A stretch of 64,000 nt of DNA from Chitinophaga parva (GTDB lineage Bacteria > Bacteroidota > Bacteroidia > Chitinophagales > Chitinophagaceae): NCBI RefSeq assembly GCF_003071345.1, contig NZ_QCYK01000001.1, forward strand, positions 434,001 through 498,000, written 5' to 3'. Made by a program: the position numbers and the translations under genes. The notes under the pieces are model-generated. The model did not search any database. It saw nothing but the letters and a program-made list of their open reading frames with translations, and was not told where the DNA came from. Below are positions 45,202 to 53,651 of this stretch, piece after piece; the stretch's first letter is position 1, and each line of letters starts with the position of its first letter.

Positions 45202-45207
45202 AATGCG

Positions 45208-45239
45208 AAGGCGCCTCCTGAGAAGGGGGCGCCTTTTGT
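45208..45239 (+). terminator. Terminator after ricT
   Basis: AAGGCGCC (45208-45215) pairs with GGCGCCTT (45228-45235), followed by TTG-rich sequence. It lies 150 bases after the stop. From here to 45560 I see no gene; the last 100 bases are AT-rich and may hold a promoter. Confidence 0.7.
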
Positions 45240-45560
45240 TTGTAGCAGTAGTATAGCGGGGAATGTTGAGGTGATGGTCGCCGCCAGGCGGCTGGTCTTA
45301 CCTATGAAGCCCGCTGCGCCATGTGAGTGGCCAGCAGCGCCCCTGTTCGTCCCGGCCAGTCTCCTATCGTGGCATTACGGCTCCCGCAGCCGCCCGGCCC
45401 CGGTTCCCGGCGGCTGCCAGGCAGTTAAATTCTCGCTAAAGGTACCTCTATACACAACAAATTTTCATTATATATTATAAATTATTTGAATAATTAGATT
45501 TTATATTTAAATTAGCATTCCTATACCTTGCCACTGACTAACCTAAACCCATGAGATAAT

Positions 45561-46172
45561 ATGGCCGCTATTTTTGGTGCGCACTTTTCGGGGACGCTGT
45601 ACCGCTACTGCGACCAGGCTGTGAAGACCAGGTTCTTTACGATTGCCGGCGTTCCTCTGCTGCCGCGGGAAACATATTACCAGGCCGGCGCGGGCAAAGA
45701 CATCCCCATGTTGCTCAGTGAGCGCAGTGTATGGGCCGCCTATTCCCGTATAACCCTTCCCGTTATAGGTATGGTGCTGCTCTTTGCCAATAATATTTAT
45801 TGCCTGCCGCTCTTCGCGGCCATCATGGTCAATGCCGGCATCAGCTGGGCCAAGTACTTTTACATCAGCAAGCAGGACGAAGCCGCCCGTGACCTCCTGC
45901 AGCAGGCCTTCGGCTACAATATGCTGCCGGAGCTGCTTCCACGGCATATGCAGGTAAAACTCCACAATGAGCTTTGCTCCCATTTCAAGCAGGCTTACGG
46001 CCCCACTGCCAAGTGGGAAGAAATGGTGCGCAAAGGCCAGCTGGATGAGGCTAACCGACCCGTGCTCTATGCCCTGGCGCGTTATGCCCGCATCTTTAAC
46101 GCAGAAGTGCGCTACGATGAGCTCTTTAATAAAGTGGCCACGTACCATGCGGCAGCCATTCCTGTGCATTGA
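45561..46172 (+). CDS. Hypothetical membrane protein
   Basis: The protein has 203 residues. Two adjacent hydrophobic segments (about 64-82 and 84-100) suggest a membrane hairpin; the rest is hydrophilic and predicted helical, with Tyr- and His-rich segments (YKYFYISKQDEAARDLLQQAFGYN and LPELLPRHMQVKLHNEL). I do not recognise a family. It stands alone between ricT and the DUF5993/dsbB pair. The upstream region is AT-rich. No function can be assigned. Confidence 0.7.
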   Translation: MAAIFGAHFSGTLYRYCDQAVKTRFFTIAGVPLLPRETYYQAGAGKDIPMLLSERSVWAAYSRITLPVIGMVLLFANNIYCLPLFAAIMVNAGISWAKYFYISKQDEAARDLLQQAFGYNMLPELLPRHMQVKLHNELCSHFKQAYGPTAKWEEMVRKGQLDEANRPVLYALARYARIFNAEVRYDELFNKVATYHAAAIPVH

Positions 46173-46310
46173 ACCTCTCCTTTTGCTTTAACGGGGCACC
46201 CTCTTTCCTTCAACATGGCATATAGCTGCAAGCAGCCACCAGCACCCGTTCCGTTGCCCCCGCCTGTGCATCTCTTTTAAATTACTTACCTTTAGTGAAA
46301 CGGAAGCGCC

Positions 46311-46466
46311 ATGATGATCGCACCTTTTTTTTTACTGAGCATCGCTATCTGGGCTGGTTATAAAGGCTGGCGCAAACCGGCCATCATCCTGATGATAGCC
46401 AGCTTGCTATTGATTGGCTGGATCTGGAACTACCACATGACTTCCCACCTGGACTTACAATTTTAA
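46311..46466 (+). CDS. DUF5993-like small membrane protein
   Basis: This 51-residue frame from ATG 46311 to TAA 46466 encodes two short hydrophobic helices (IAPFFLLSIAIWAGYKGW and IILMIASLLLIGWIW) and ends in HMTSHLDLQF. Its size, two-helix layout and position immediately before dsbB match the DUF5993 family, which is found beside dsbB-like genes. The dsbB ATG begins 11 bases after its stop. A partial promoter box (TACCTTTA, about 46287) precedes it. A role in helping disulfide-bond formation is inference. Confidence 0.75.
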   Translation: MMIAPFFLLSIAIWAGYKGWRKPAIILMIASLLLIGWIWNYHMTSHLDLQF

Positions 46467-46477
46467 CGCACACATTC

Positions 46478-47053
46478 ATGGGCAAACAAACTGTTATCCT
46501 GATAAACCTGCTGGGCGTACTGGGTTTGTGCTTTGTACTGACCGGCGCTTATGTAGTACAATTTGCCGGGCATGAATTTCCCTGCCCGCTTTGCCTGCTG
46601 CAGCGCATGTGCGTGCTGGGCGTAGCTTTTGGGCTGATGCTGAACCTGCGCAACGGCATTAAGCCGGCGCACTATGCCATCTCAATACTCAGCGCCATAC
46701 TCGGTGCCGGCATTGCTACCCGGCAGATCTTCCTGCACATTGTGCCCAAGCCGGGCGACACCGGTTACGGCTCGCCGGTACTGGGGCTGCACCTGTACAC
46801 CTGGTGCCTGCTCATTTTCCTGGCCAGCATAGTCTGCATCGCACTCCTATTCTTTGCTGAAAAGCAATTTGATGGCACCGCACAGGTGACCAGCTTTGTA
46901 CCGCGCTCCATGGTGAATGCCATCCGCTTTACCTGCTGGCTGCTGCTCATCATCTGCGTGAGCAACTTTGTGATCGCGTTCCTGGAATGCGGTTTCGGGC
47001 CCTGCCCGGATGATCCGGTGGAATACCAGGTGCTCCATGGCAAGTTCTTTTAA
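46478..47053 (+). CDS. dsbB: Disulfide bond formation protein B
   Basis: DsbB re-oxidises DsbA and passes electrons to quinone. The protein has 191 residues with four transmembrane helices (about 5-25, 45-65, 67-90 and 143-165). The first cysteine pair CPLCLLQR (about 34-41) is the quinone-linked motif. A second Cys pair, in ECGFGPCPDD (about 173-182), is the periplasmic set. It follows the small DUF5993-like gene, with which it presumably forms a unit. Confidence 0.9.
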   Translation: MGKQTVILINLLGVLGLCFVLTGAYVVQFAGHEFPCPLCLLQRMCVLGVAFGLMLNLRNGIKPAHYAISILSAILGAGIATRQIFLHIVPKPGDTGYGSPVLGLHLYTWCLLIFLASIVCIALLFFAEKQFDGTAQVTSFVPRSMVNAIRFTCWLLLIICVSNFVIAFLECGFGPCPDDPVEYQVLHGKFF

Positions 47054-47369
47054 ACAAATCCCTCTCCTTGTATGCAACCAGCCCGGGAAGTACTCCGATC
47101 GGAGCTCCAGTGCTTTGAACAATATTTTCATGGTGCCCTCCAAAGTCATAGGGCATATTGATGAAACGCAGTACAGGCGGACATTTCATAACATCCTGCC
47201 TGACCATTTCAAATAATTTCCGCAATAGATAATTGAGTAAAGCAAATATTTTTGGCGCCTGATGATAGCGCATTGCTATGCATGCATTGCCTGCGTCAAC
47301 AAAGTATTTCTGTTGCTGTGATCTCCATGTTTATCCTGTTGACATCATCAACCGACCCAAGTCCATCCT
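47054..47369. other. Gene-free stretch after dsbB
   Basis: No convincing gene is present. Short plus-strand frames such as 47010-47216 look like non-coding shadows or traces of an eroded gene. No terminator is obvious for dsbB. Confidence 0.5.
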
Positions 47370-47822
47370 TTAGACCGGCTCCTTTACATCCAACAAGCGG
47401 CGGTGGTAATTTACCTGGCCCAGGTGATAATTCAGGTGAGTGGCCAGGTGGATCAGTACGTATTCAATGCTGGTACGCTGATCCCAGATCACTTCCGGGT
47501 ATTCTTCCTCCGTGGCTTTTATGTTGGGCAGTGTATTCGTGATGACGGCAATGGTATCGTCAATGCTGGAAAGCAGCGTGGCGCGGGGGATGTGTTTCAG
47601 GGAAAATTCCAGTTCGCGGTGGCGTACGTAGCCGCTCTGGCCCAGGTTTGCGCCGATGTAGGTATTGAGATTTCCCACCAGGTGGAGGCAAAGATTGCCG
47701 GTGGAGTTTTTAATATCCGGAGCAACGCGCCAGATATTACGTTCGTCATGGTATTGTTGCAGCTCATCTTTGAGCTTTTCCAGGTCCCTGCGGAATAACC
47801 GGGTGAGGGTTTCAGTTAACAT
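47370..47822 (-). CDS. DinB-family protein (DUF1572-like)
   Basis: The protein has 150 residues. It is a four-helix-bundle DinB-like protein: LTETLTRLFRRDLEKLKDELQQY, NLCLHLVGNLNTYIGANLG, RTSIEYVLIHLATHLNYHLGQVNYHRRLL. The His in CLHLVGN and the pair in HLNYHLGQ are the usual metal ligands. Such proteins are thought to be bacillithiol- or metal-dependent transferases, with unknown substrate. It is convergent with dsbB and stands alone downstream of the repeat region. Confidence 0.85.
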   Translation of the reverse strand: MLTETLTRLFRRDLEKLKDELQQYHDERNIWRVAPDIKNSTGNLCLHLVGNLNTYIGANLGQSGYVRHRELEFSLKHIPRATLLSSIDDTIAVITNTLPNIKATEEEYPEVIWDQRTSIEYVLIHLATHLNYHLGQVNYHRRLLDVKEPV

Positions 47823-47898
47823 AGCCAGTGGTTTTACAAAACGTATCTATAAATATAAGCTTTCTTGCCTGCCGATCTTCTTCCCAAAAACATTTTCC

Positions 47899-47930
47899 AA
47901 AAAAACTCCCCGCCTGGAAACAGGCAGGGA
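47899..47930 (-). terminator. Minus-oriented terminator with no upstream gene
   Basis: GCCTG-GAAA-CAGGC core (about 47912-47925) with flanking CCC/GGG. On the minus strand seven T follow. No minus-strand gene ends here. Confidence 0.65.
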
Positions 47931-48136
47931 TGATTAAATTACTAACTAACCCAATGCTTACATAGATAAGCGAAATATTTGTAGCAGCCTTGCCAGTCGT
48001 GGGTTACAGACCAGCGGCTATATGCTTTTCTTATTCGTTATTGACAAGATCATTGATCTGGATCAACCATTCCTGTTGTTGATATCTGCCGGTAAAGCCT
48101 CCGTAATAGTCCTGTTAAATGGTTGCTTACCGCATG

Positions 48137-48271
48137 AACCTTTCCTTTCGTAAGGTTCGGCCAACGGATGCTTTCCACACAAACCTGTCCTCTATAACGG
48201 TCCAGCCAATGAATGCCTTCCCACAAATCCTTCCTTCCATAACGGTACGAGCCAATGGACCGTACAAACCT
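48137..48271. repeat. Three imperfect 45-bp tandem repeats
   Basis: Units at 48137-48181, 48182-48226 and 48227-48271. The first two match at about two-thirds of positions, with AACCT..TCCT..GGT..GCCAA..ATGC.TTCC in common; the third shares TAACGGT and GCCAATG with a one-base shift. The plus frame (ATG 48119, 101 residues) and the minus frame both keep a 15-residue period, but neither has other support as a gene. Confidence 0.6.
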
Positions 48272-48370
48272 TCCCCTTTGCAAATGCGTGCTGCATTCAC
48301 ACAGGTTATAACAATTGCACTTAAAACGGCATTGGAAAAAATCTATAGCAAAGCTGGATACTTAAAAAGA

Positions 48371-48424
48371 AAAAACCGTGGGCAGCCATACACCGTTAAT
48401 CCGGGCTACCACCCACGGCTTTAA
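48371..48424 (-). terminator. Terminator of recA
   Basis: CCGTGGG (48376-48382) pairs with CCCACGG (48412-48418). On the minus strand a T-run follows. Confidence 0.8.
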
Positions 48425-48430
48425 AAAAAA

Positions 48431-49444
48431 TTACGCTTCGGCGGCCTGCATTTCCAGGCGCTTGGCTTTGATCTTGGCTTCAATTTCATTGGCCAAACCA
48501 GGATTGTCCAGCAGCAGTGTTTTCACTGCATCGCGGCCCTGGCCCAGTTTGTTGCCATCGTAGCTAAACCAGCTACCGCTCTTCTGCACGATGCCAAATT
48601 CGACACCCATGTCGATGATCTCACCTACTTTGGAAATACCCTGGCCGAAGATAATGTCGAACTCTGCCTGGCGGAAGGGAGGGGCGACTTTATTCTTTAC
48701 CACTTTCACTTTTACGCGGTTACCCACGGCCTCTTCTCCATCCTTGATCTGGGTCATACGGCGGATATCGAGGCGCACAGACGCGTAAAATTTGAGGGCG
48801 TTACCACCGGTGGTTGTTTCGGGGTTGCCGAACATTACACCGATCTTTTCACGCAGCTGGTTAATGAAAATACAGCAGCAGTTTGTTTTGGAAATAGTAG
48901 CTGTGAGCTTACGCAGGGCCTGTGACATCAGGCGGGCCTGCAGGCCCATTTTGCTTTCTCCCATCTCCCCTTCCAGTTCTCCTTTAGGCACCAGGGCAGC
49001 CACAGAATCGATCACCACTACATCTACCGCACCAGACAAGATCAACCGATCCGCAATTTCCAGTGCCTGCTCTCCATGGTCCGGCTGGGAGATCAGCAAA
49101 GAGTCCACGTCCACACCCAGGCGCTGCGCATAAGAACTGTCAAACGCGTGCTCCGCATCCACAATAGCGCAAATGCCGCCTTTCTTCTGGGCTTCGGCAA
49201 TTGTATGAATAGCCAGGGTCGTCTTACCGGAAGACTCCGGGCCGTATATTTCAATGATCCTTCCTTTGGGTAAACCGCCGATACCAAGGGCTATATCCAG
49301 GCCCAGGGAACCCGTGGAAATGTATTCCATCGGCTCCGAACCTTTCTCTCCCATCATCATTACAGACCCCTTACCAAAATCCTTTTCGATTTTATCCATG
49401 GTAAGGCGAAGGGCCTTTAATTTTTCTGCATTGGCTGTAGACAT
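48431..49444 (-). CDS. recA: Recombinase RecA
   Basis: RecA forms filaments on single-stranded DNA, drives strand exchange and activates LexA cleavage. The protein has 337 residues. Walker A is GPESSGKTT (about 66-74), then [31 protein letters not shown], the loop-1 and loop-2 segments ([22 protein letters not shown] and [23 protein letters not shown]), and a short C-terminus ending in EA residues. The start [29 protein letters not shown] is standard. A near-match box (TACCTTAG, upstream on the minus strand near 49487) may be its promoter. No clear LexA site is seen. Confidence 0.97.
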   Translation of the reverse strand: MSTANAEKLKALRLTMDKIEKDFGKGSVMMMGEKGSEPMEYISTGSLGLDIALGIGGLPKGRIIEIYGPESSGKTTLAIHTIAEAQKKGGICAIVDAEHAFDSSYAQRLGVDVDSLLISQPDHGEQALEIADRLILSGAVDVVVIDSVAALVPKGELEGEMGESKMGLQARLMSQALRKLTATISKTNCCCIFINQLREKIGVMFGNPETTTGGNALKFYASVRLDIRRMTQIKDGEEAVGNRVKVKVVKNKVAPPFRQAEFDIIFGQGISKVGEIIDMGVEFGIVQKSGSWFSYDGNKLGQGRDAVKTLLLDNPGLANEIEAKIKAKRLEMQAAEA

Positions 49445-49978
49445 TGTAGTAAGTTTAGTAATTAGGAATTCAATGGTGTGCTAAGGTAATATGCAATTTT
49501 GATTTATCCTAAAATAATTAGCATTTTTACTAAAATAAATAGTAGGATGCTGATCTATTGCAGCTGTTACCCGCTGATAACATTACAAAGATGCAGGGTT
49601 AATACGCAAGGGATGTGCGTAGCAGGCAAAAAGTTTTAAAATTTTTTAAAGGGAAAGATAAGCAGCTGGCTATAAGTAGGTTACATAAGCAGGCCTGCCG
49701 GCAGGTACTTTTACGGAACTTATAAAAATCAGTATTTCTACGCTTGATCGGATTAACGGAAAGCCGGACTTTTGTGGTGTGCGGGAGAAAAGTGAAAGAA
49801 CAGGAATTCGCAGTCAGGCCTTTCACCATCTAAAGACCCCGGTTTCTACATTCTCATCCATGGTACGCGGCTCACAAGCGTTTCTTCCGGCAAGCAAGAA
49901 GCGCTTTTATACACTGCATCCCTCCAACAGCCGAACATGACCTCAATTGTTAACCCGTTTGTTTGCCCGTTTTATTTA
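49445..49978. other. Gene-free stretch upstream of recA
   Basis: About 530 bases. The part next to recA is AT-rich and holds its promoter region. A 76-residue minus frame (49599-49829) lacks any coding support. I see no RNA gene or terminator. Confidence 0.5.
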
Positions 49979-50677
49979 CTATCCGACTATTCCATATGCT
50001 ACCAGCTGAGACACAATGCCTACTACAATACCGAGGTACACCTCGAATGGGGAGTGGGCATTTAATATCATCCGGCAGGTAGCCACCAGGCCACATACCA
50101 GGAACGCCACCAGCAACGGCAGGGACACATTGACCTGCAATCCCCACATCAGCGTCAGCAAATAACCGATCACACCACCCCAGCCTACCATGTGCATGCT
50201 GATCTTCACAAAGATGTTTGTGATGAATGACACGATCACCGCAATGAAAATACCCAGGAAAAAAACGACGAAAAACGGCGGTGCCTGTCCTTCCTTCTTG
50301 AACGTATAGAACGCCCAGAAATAAAAGATCATGGTGCTCAGGTAGGGAATGATCCGGTCCTGCTGCCCCTTCAACTGTATGCTGGGCAAAAAACCCAATG
50401 TCCTGCACAGCAGCACCACCAGCAGCGGGAACATCAGCGTGATGCTCACCACGCGGAAGTAGAAAATATCATAATCAAACCGCTTGCTGAGATTGCGGAA
50501 CGTAGCAAAGTACTCCGGCAGGCTGCACACGAGCATTACCGTGATCAGCGTGGGAATAAAGAGGGGGTGAAATATTACCGATACCACCTGCGCAAAGGCT
50601 TTCGTAGCCTTCGGGAAAGAAGGCGCCGAGGTGTAAACGGTGCGGGAGCCCTGCGCAGGCCGGGTATTTTCCATCAT
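49979..50677 (-). CDS. PAP2-like membrane protein
   Basis: The protein has 232 residues from the ATG at 50677 (ATG 50674 is equally possible). About six transmembrane helices are predicted. The C-terminal part has CRMILNAHSPFEVYLG, which resembles the third motif of PAP2 phosphatases (Arg-x5-His-x3-Asp) but ends in Glu. The second motif (PSGH) is replaced by ISMHMVG. It may therefore be a degenerate lipid phosphatase or a non-catalytic relative. A frame beginning at 50701 starts inside the promoter box and is rejected. The box lies 21 bases before the ATG. Confidence 0.78.
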   Translation of the reverse strand: MMENTRPAQGSRTVYTSAPSFPKATKAFAQVVSVIFHPLFIPTLITVMLVCSLPEYFATFRNLSKRFDYDIFYFRVVSITLMFPLLVVLLCRTLGFLPSIQLKGQQDRIIPYLSTMIFYFWAFYTFKKEGQAPPFFVVFFLGIFIAVIVSFITNIFVKISMHMVGWGGVIGYLLTLMWGLQVNVSLPLLVAFLVCGLVATCRMILNAHSPFEVYLGIVVGIVSQLVAYGIVG

Positions 50678-50698
50678 AAATCGGGATTGTGGTGGGCG

Positions 50699-50706
50699 CA
50701 AAGATA
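50699..50706 (-). promoter_or_regulatory. -7 box of the PAP2-like gene
   Basis: Read on the minus strand this is TATCTTTG, a full match to TAnnTTTG, 21 bases before the ATG at 50677. It lies between that gene and the end of rpoN. Confidence 0.6.
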
Positions 50707-50725
50707 CGCCCTCTCGGGCATTCGC

Positions 50726-52225
50726 CTACAGTTCTTTGCGGAGGCGGGCCACCGGGATATTAAGCTGTTCCCTGTACTTGGCCACCGTACGGCGGGCAAT
50801 ATTGTACCCTTTGTCCTGCAGCATTTTCGTAAGGTTTTCATCGCTCAGCGGCTTACGTTTGTGCTCCCCGGCTATCAGGTCGCTCAGGATCTTTTTCACC
50901 TCGCGGGTAGATACTTCCTCCCCGCTGTCTGTAGAAAGTGATTCGGAGAAAAAGAACTTGAGGCGGAAGGTACCAAACTCGGTTTGCACATACTTACTGT
51001 TTGCCACGCGGCTTACGGTAGAAATGTCCAGGGACGTAATGTCAGCAATATCCTTGAGGATCATGGGCCGCATGGAAGTTTCATCACCGGTGATGAAGAA
51101 ATCATGCTGGTAGTTCATGATGGCCTCCATGGTAGACAACAGCGTGTGCTGGCGCTGCTTGATGGCGTCAATGAACCACTTCGCGGCGTCTATCTTCTGT
51201 TTGATGAAGAGTACCGCTTCCTTCTGGCGGCGGTCTTTCTTATCACCACGGTCGTACTCCTTCAGCATTTCCCGGTAACCCTCGGAAATGCGCAGGTCCG
51301 GTGCGTTCTTGGAATTGAGCGTGAGCTCCAGTTTACCATTATTATTGAAGATAAAAAAGTCCGGCAGCACGTAGCTTTCAGCCTTGTTCAGGTTTGCGTA
51401 ATTGCTGCCGGGACGCGGGTTCAGCCGGATGATCTGGGAAATGGATTCCTTCAGGTCTTCATCGCTCAGGTTGAGCGACTTTTGTATTTTCTCGTAGTGT
51501 TTCTTGGTGAACTCGTCGAAGTAATTTTCCAGGATAGAGATGGCGGTGATCACGCCCGGATCGTCACTGGCTTTGCGGTGCAATTGCAGCAGCAGGCACT
51601 CTTTCAGGTCTGCACAGCACACGCCGGCCGGGTCAAATTCCTGGATCTTCTTGATCAGGCCACGGATCTCTTCTTCGTCTGTATCAATATTCTGGGAAAA
51701 AGAAAGGTCATCCACGATGGCGCTGATCTCCCGGCGCAGGTAGCCATCGTCGTCAATGCTGCCAATGATCTGCTCTGCGATCACGCCCTGGCGCTCTTCC
51801 AGCTCCAGCATACCCAGTTGCTCCAGCAGGTGCTCGTGGAAGGAGGTTTCCACCTTTACCGGGATGGTCTTGTTCTCATCCTGGTCGGGATAATTATCGT
51901 TGCGCAGCTTGTAATCGGCAATGTCATCATCGCCATCACTCACGTATTCAGAAATATCGATATTGTCATATTCATTTTCACTGCCATCGGGCTCAAAGTC
52001 TTCGCCTTCGCCCTCTTCTCCACTGGCTTCATATTCATCCGGGGTGTCCTTGAACTCATCTTCATGCTGTTCGTCTTCGCCATATTCCAGGGCCGGGTTT
52101 TCTTCCAGCTCTTCCTTAATTCTCTCTTCCAGGTTGACAGTAGGAACCTGCAGCAGTTTCATGAGCTGAATCTGCTGGGGTGATAACTTCTGTAATAGTT
52201 TTTGTTGCTGGGTCTGTTTTAGCAT
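50726..52225 (-). CDS. rpoN: RNA polymerase sigma-54 factor
   Basis: Sigma-54 directs RNA polymerase to -24/-12 promoters and needs enhancer-binding AAA+ activators. The protein has 499 residues. Region I is glutamine- and leucine-rich (QTQQQKLLQKLSPQQIQLMKLLQVPTVNLEERIKEELEENPALE), followed by an acidic region II (about 50-125) and the core-binding and DNA-binding region III. The RpoN box is present near the C-terminus (ARRTVAKYREQLNIP). No enhancer-binding activator gene is in the window. It starts 73 bases after rnhB on the same strand. Confidence 0.96.
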   Translation of the reverse strand: MLKQTQQQKLLQKLSPQQIQLMKLLQVPTVNLEERIKEELEENPALEYGEDEQHEDEFKDTPDEYEASGEEGEGEDFEPDGSENEYDNIDISEYVSDGDDDIADYKLRNDNYPDQDENKTIPVKVETSFHEHLLEQLGMLELEERQGVIAEQIIGSIDDDGYLRREISAIVDDLSFSQNIDTDEEEIRGLIKKIQEFDPAGVCCADLKECLLLQLHRKASDDPGVITAISILENYFDEFTKKHYEKIQKSLNLSDEDLKESISQIIRLNPRPGSNYANLNKAESYVLPDFFIFNNNGKLELTLNSKNAPDLRISEGYREMLKEYDRGDKKDRRQKEAVLFIKQKIDAAKWFIDAIKQRQHTLLSTMEAIMNYQHDFFITGDETSMRPMILKDIADITSLDISTVSRVANSKYVQTEFGTFRLKFFFSESLSTDSGEEVSTREVKKILSDLIAGEHKRKPLSDENLTKMLQDKGYNIARRTVAKYREQLNIPVARLRKEL

Positions 52226-52298
52226 AATCTCTTTCTAACGACAATTTTAACAACTAGTATCTTCCTGGTTGCCGTCGCTGTGGGGCCTTTGCAGGCAT

Positions 52299-52919
52299 TT
52301 ACAGCCCGGCGTCCGTATTTTCAAAATCCAATTCCGGTTGGTCGTAGTTCAGCCGGAAAGATTTGCGGTGATAGCGGGTTTCGCCGTGTTCCCTCAGGGC
52401 GTTGCGGTGCACCAGTGTACCGTAGCCCTTATTTTCATGCCAGCCAAACTGGGGATGTTCCAGGTGGAGGGCCATCATGTGGGCATCGCGATAGGTCTTG
52501 GCCAGCACCGAGGCCGCGGCGATGGAGGCATAAATGCCATCGCCCTGGATAATGCACGCATGGGGCACTGTACCATAAGGCACAAACCGGTTGCCATCCA
52601 CTAAAATGTACTCCGGTTGTTGCTTCAACTGCTCCAGGGCCAGGTGCATGGCCTTGAAAGATGCCTTCAGGATATTGATCCGGTCTATCTCTTCATTATC
52701 CACGCTGGCTACTGCGTAGCAGATAGCTTTGGTTTCTATGTATTGCCGCACTTCCTCGCGGTGGGCGGGCTTCATTTGTTTGGAATCGTTGAGCAAGGGG
52801 TGCCTGAAACGGGGCGGTAAAATTACTGCTGCCGCAAACACAGGCCCGGCCAGGCATCCACGGCCGGCTTCATCGCAGCCGGCTTCCATAACTCCTTTCT
52901 GATAGTACGATTTCAGCAA
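52299..52919 (-). CDS. rnhB: Ribonuclease HII
   Basis: RNase HII cuts RNA-DNA hybrids and single ribonucleotides in DNA. The protein has 206 residues. CDEAGRGCLAGPVFAAAVILP with the first catalytic Asp and Glu, LNDSKQMKPAHREE, ILVDGNRF, GDGIYASIAAASVLAKTYRDA and YGTLVHRNAL are all present. No ATG gives the complete N-terminus: a TTG at 52919 keeps the conserved LKSYYQKGVMEAGCDEAG, while ATG 52889 would shorten it by ten residues. I prefer the TTG on homology. It precedes rpoN. Confidence 0.93.
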   Translation of the reverse strand: MLKSYYQKGVMEAGCDEAGRGCLAGPVFAAAVILPPRFRHPLLNDSKQMKPAHREEVRQYIETKAICYAVASVDNEEIDRINILKASFKAMHLALEQLKQQPEYILVDGNRFVPYGTVPHACIIQGDGIYASIAAASVLAKTYRDAHMMALHLEHPQFGWHENKGYGTLVHRNALREHGETRYHRKSFRLNYDQPELDFENTDAGL

Positions 52920-52978
52920 TTCGGTGTGTTTCTGTAAAAGTAAAAGTACAAAATTACCTACAGGAACAGTATTAGGCG

Positions 52979-53437
52979 TTAATTATCCTTTTTCGTACTA
53001 TCCTTGTCTGAAAAGGCGTCCCGGATGCCCTGTTTCAGCTTATCCCAGGTACGGTTACTCTTATCCAGCAGGCGGTTGGCGCCCGTTTTGGTATCCTCCC
53101 ACTTGTCTGCAGAGGCGTTCTGTACTTCCGTTGCTTTGCTGCTCAGCGAATCGCGCCAAACCTGCAAACGCTTTTTGGTTTCCATCGCTTTGGCAGAACC
53201 ATCGTTCTTCAACTCTCCCATTTTTTTATCCACTTTGCTGATCTGCACCTGCAGGGCAGACTTCAGGCTATCGCGCTCTGTGCTCAGGTAATCGCCGGTG
53301 GCCTGTGCAGCATCTTTCAGGTTTTGTCCTGCTTTTTCCACACTCTTTTGCGCGGAGTCTTTCTTTTCCTGTTGCGCCTTGTTCTCCTGGCAGGCAAAAA
53401 GCAGTACGCTCAGTACCAGTATTATTCCCTTTTTCAT
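52979..53437 (-). CDS. Hypothetical lipoprotein, coiled-coil
   Basis: The protein has 152 residues from the ATG at 53437. A signal peptide (MKKGIILVLSVLLFAC) ends in a lipobox, so it is probably a lipoprotein. The mature part is Lys-, Asp- and Ala-rich with long predicted helices (KSVEKAGQNLKDAAQATGDYL, and VDKKMGELKNDGSAKAM..), suggesting a coiled coil. It lacks a recognised domain. The frame reaches 53719, but that includes non-coding residues overlapping the promoter side of the peptidase gene. It is divergent from the S46 peptidase. Confidence 0.75.
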   Translation of the reverse strand: MKKGIILVLSVLLFACQENKAQQEKKDSAQKSVEKAGQNLKDAAQATGDYLSTERDSLKSALQVQISKVDKKMGELKNDGSAKAMETKKRLQVWRDSLSSKATEVQNASADKWEDTKTGANRLLDKSNRTWDKLKQGIRDAFSDKDSTKKDN

Positions 53438-53651
53438 AGTATGAGGTAGTAAATGATTTAAATATATATCTAAAAAATACTTATGTCTTTCCAACCTTGT
53501 AATGGCGGGGTACATAAGGCAAATGGCATTCCAAAAAAGCAGGGGCTGCTGTGGTTTCCCGGGTGAAATTTCGCCGCTTATACCGCTCCGGCCCTGCGTT
53601 TGGGCAAAAAAAGTTAGTTTGCCACCCACAACAAAAAAAATCTCACCTGAC

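Noticed and set aside
45194..45239. Promoter followed by a terminator as a tiny RNA
   Set aside because: The box and hairpin are only seven bases apart; a transcript that short is unlikely, so the hairpin is taken as the ricT terminator.
48119..48424. 101-residue plus-strand frame over the tandem repeats
   Set aside because: The repeats are kept in frame on both strands, and no homology or promoter supports it; kept only as a repeat.
49599..49829. 76-residue minus-strand frame upstream of recA
   Set aside because: No promoter, terminator or recognisable motif.
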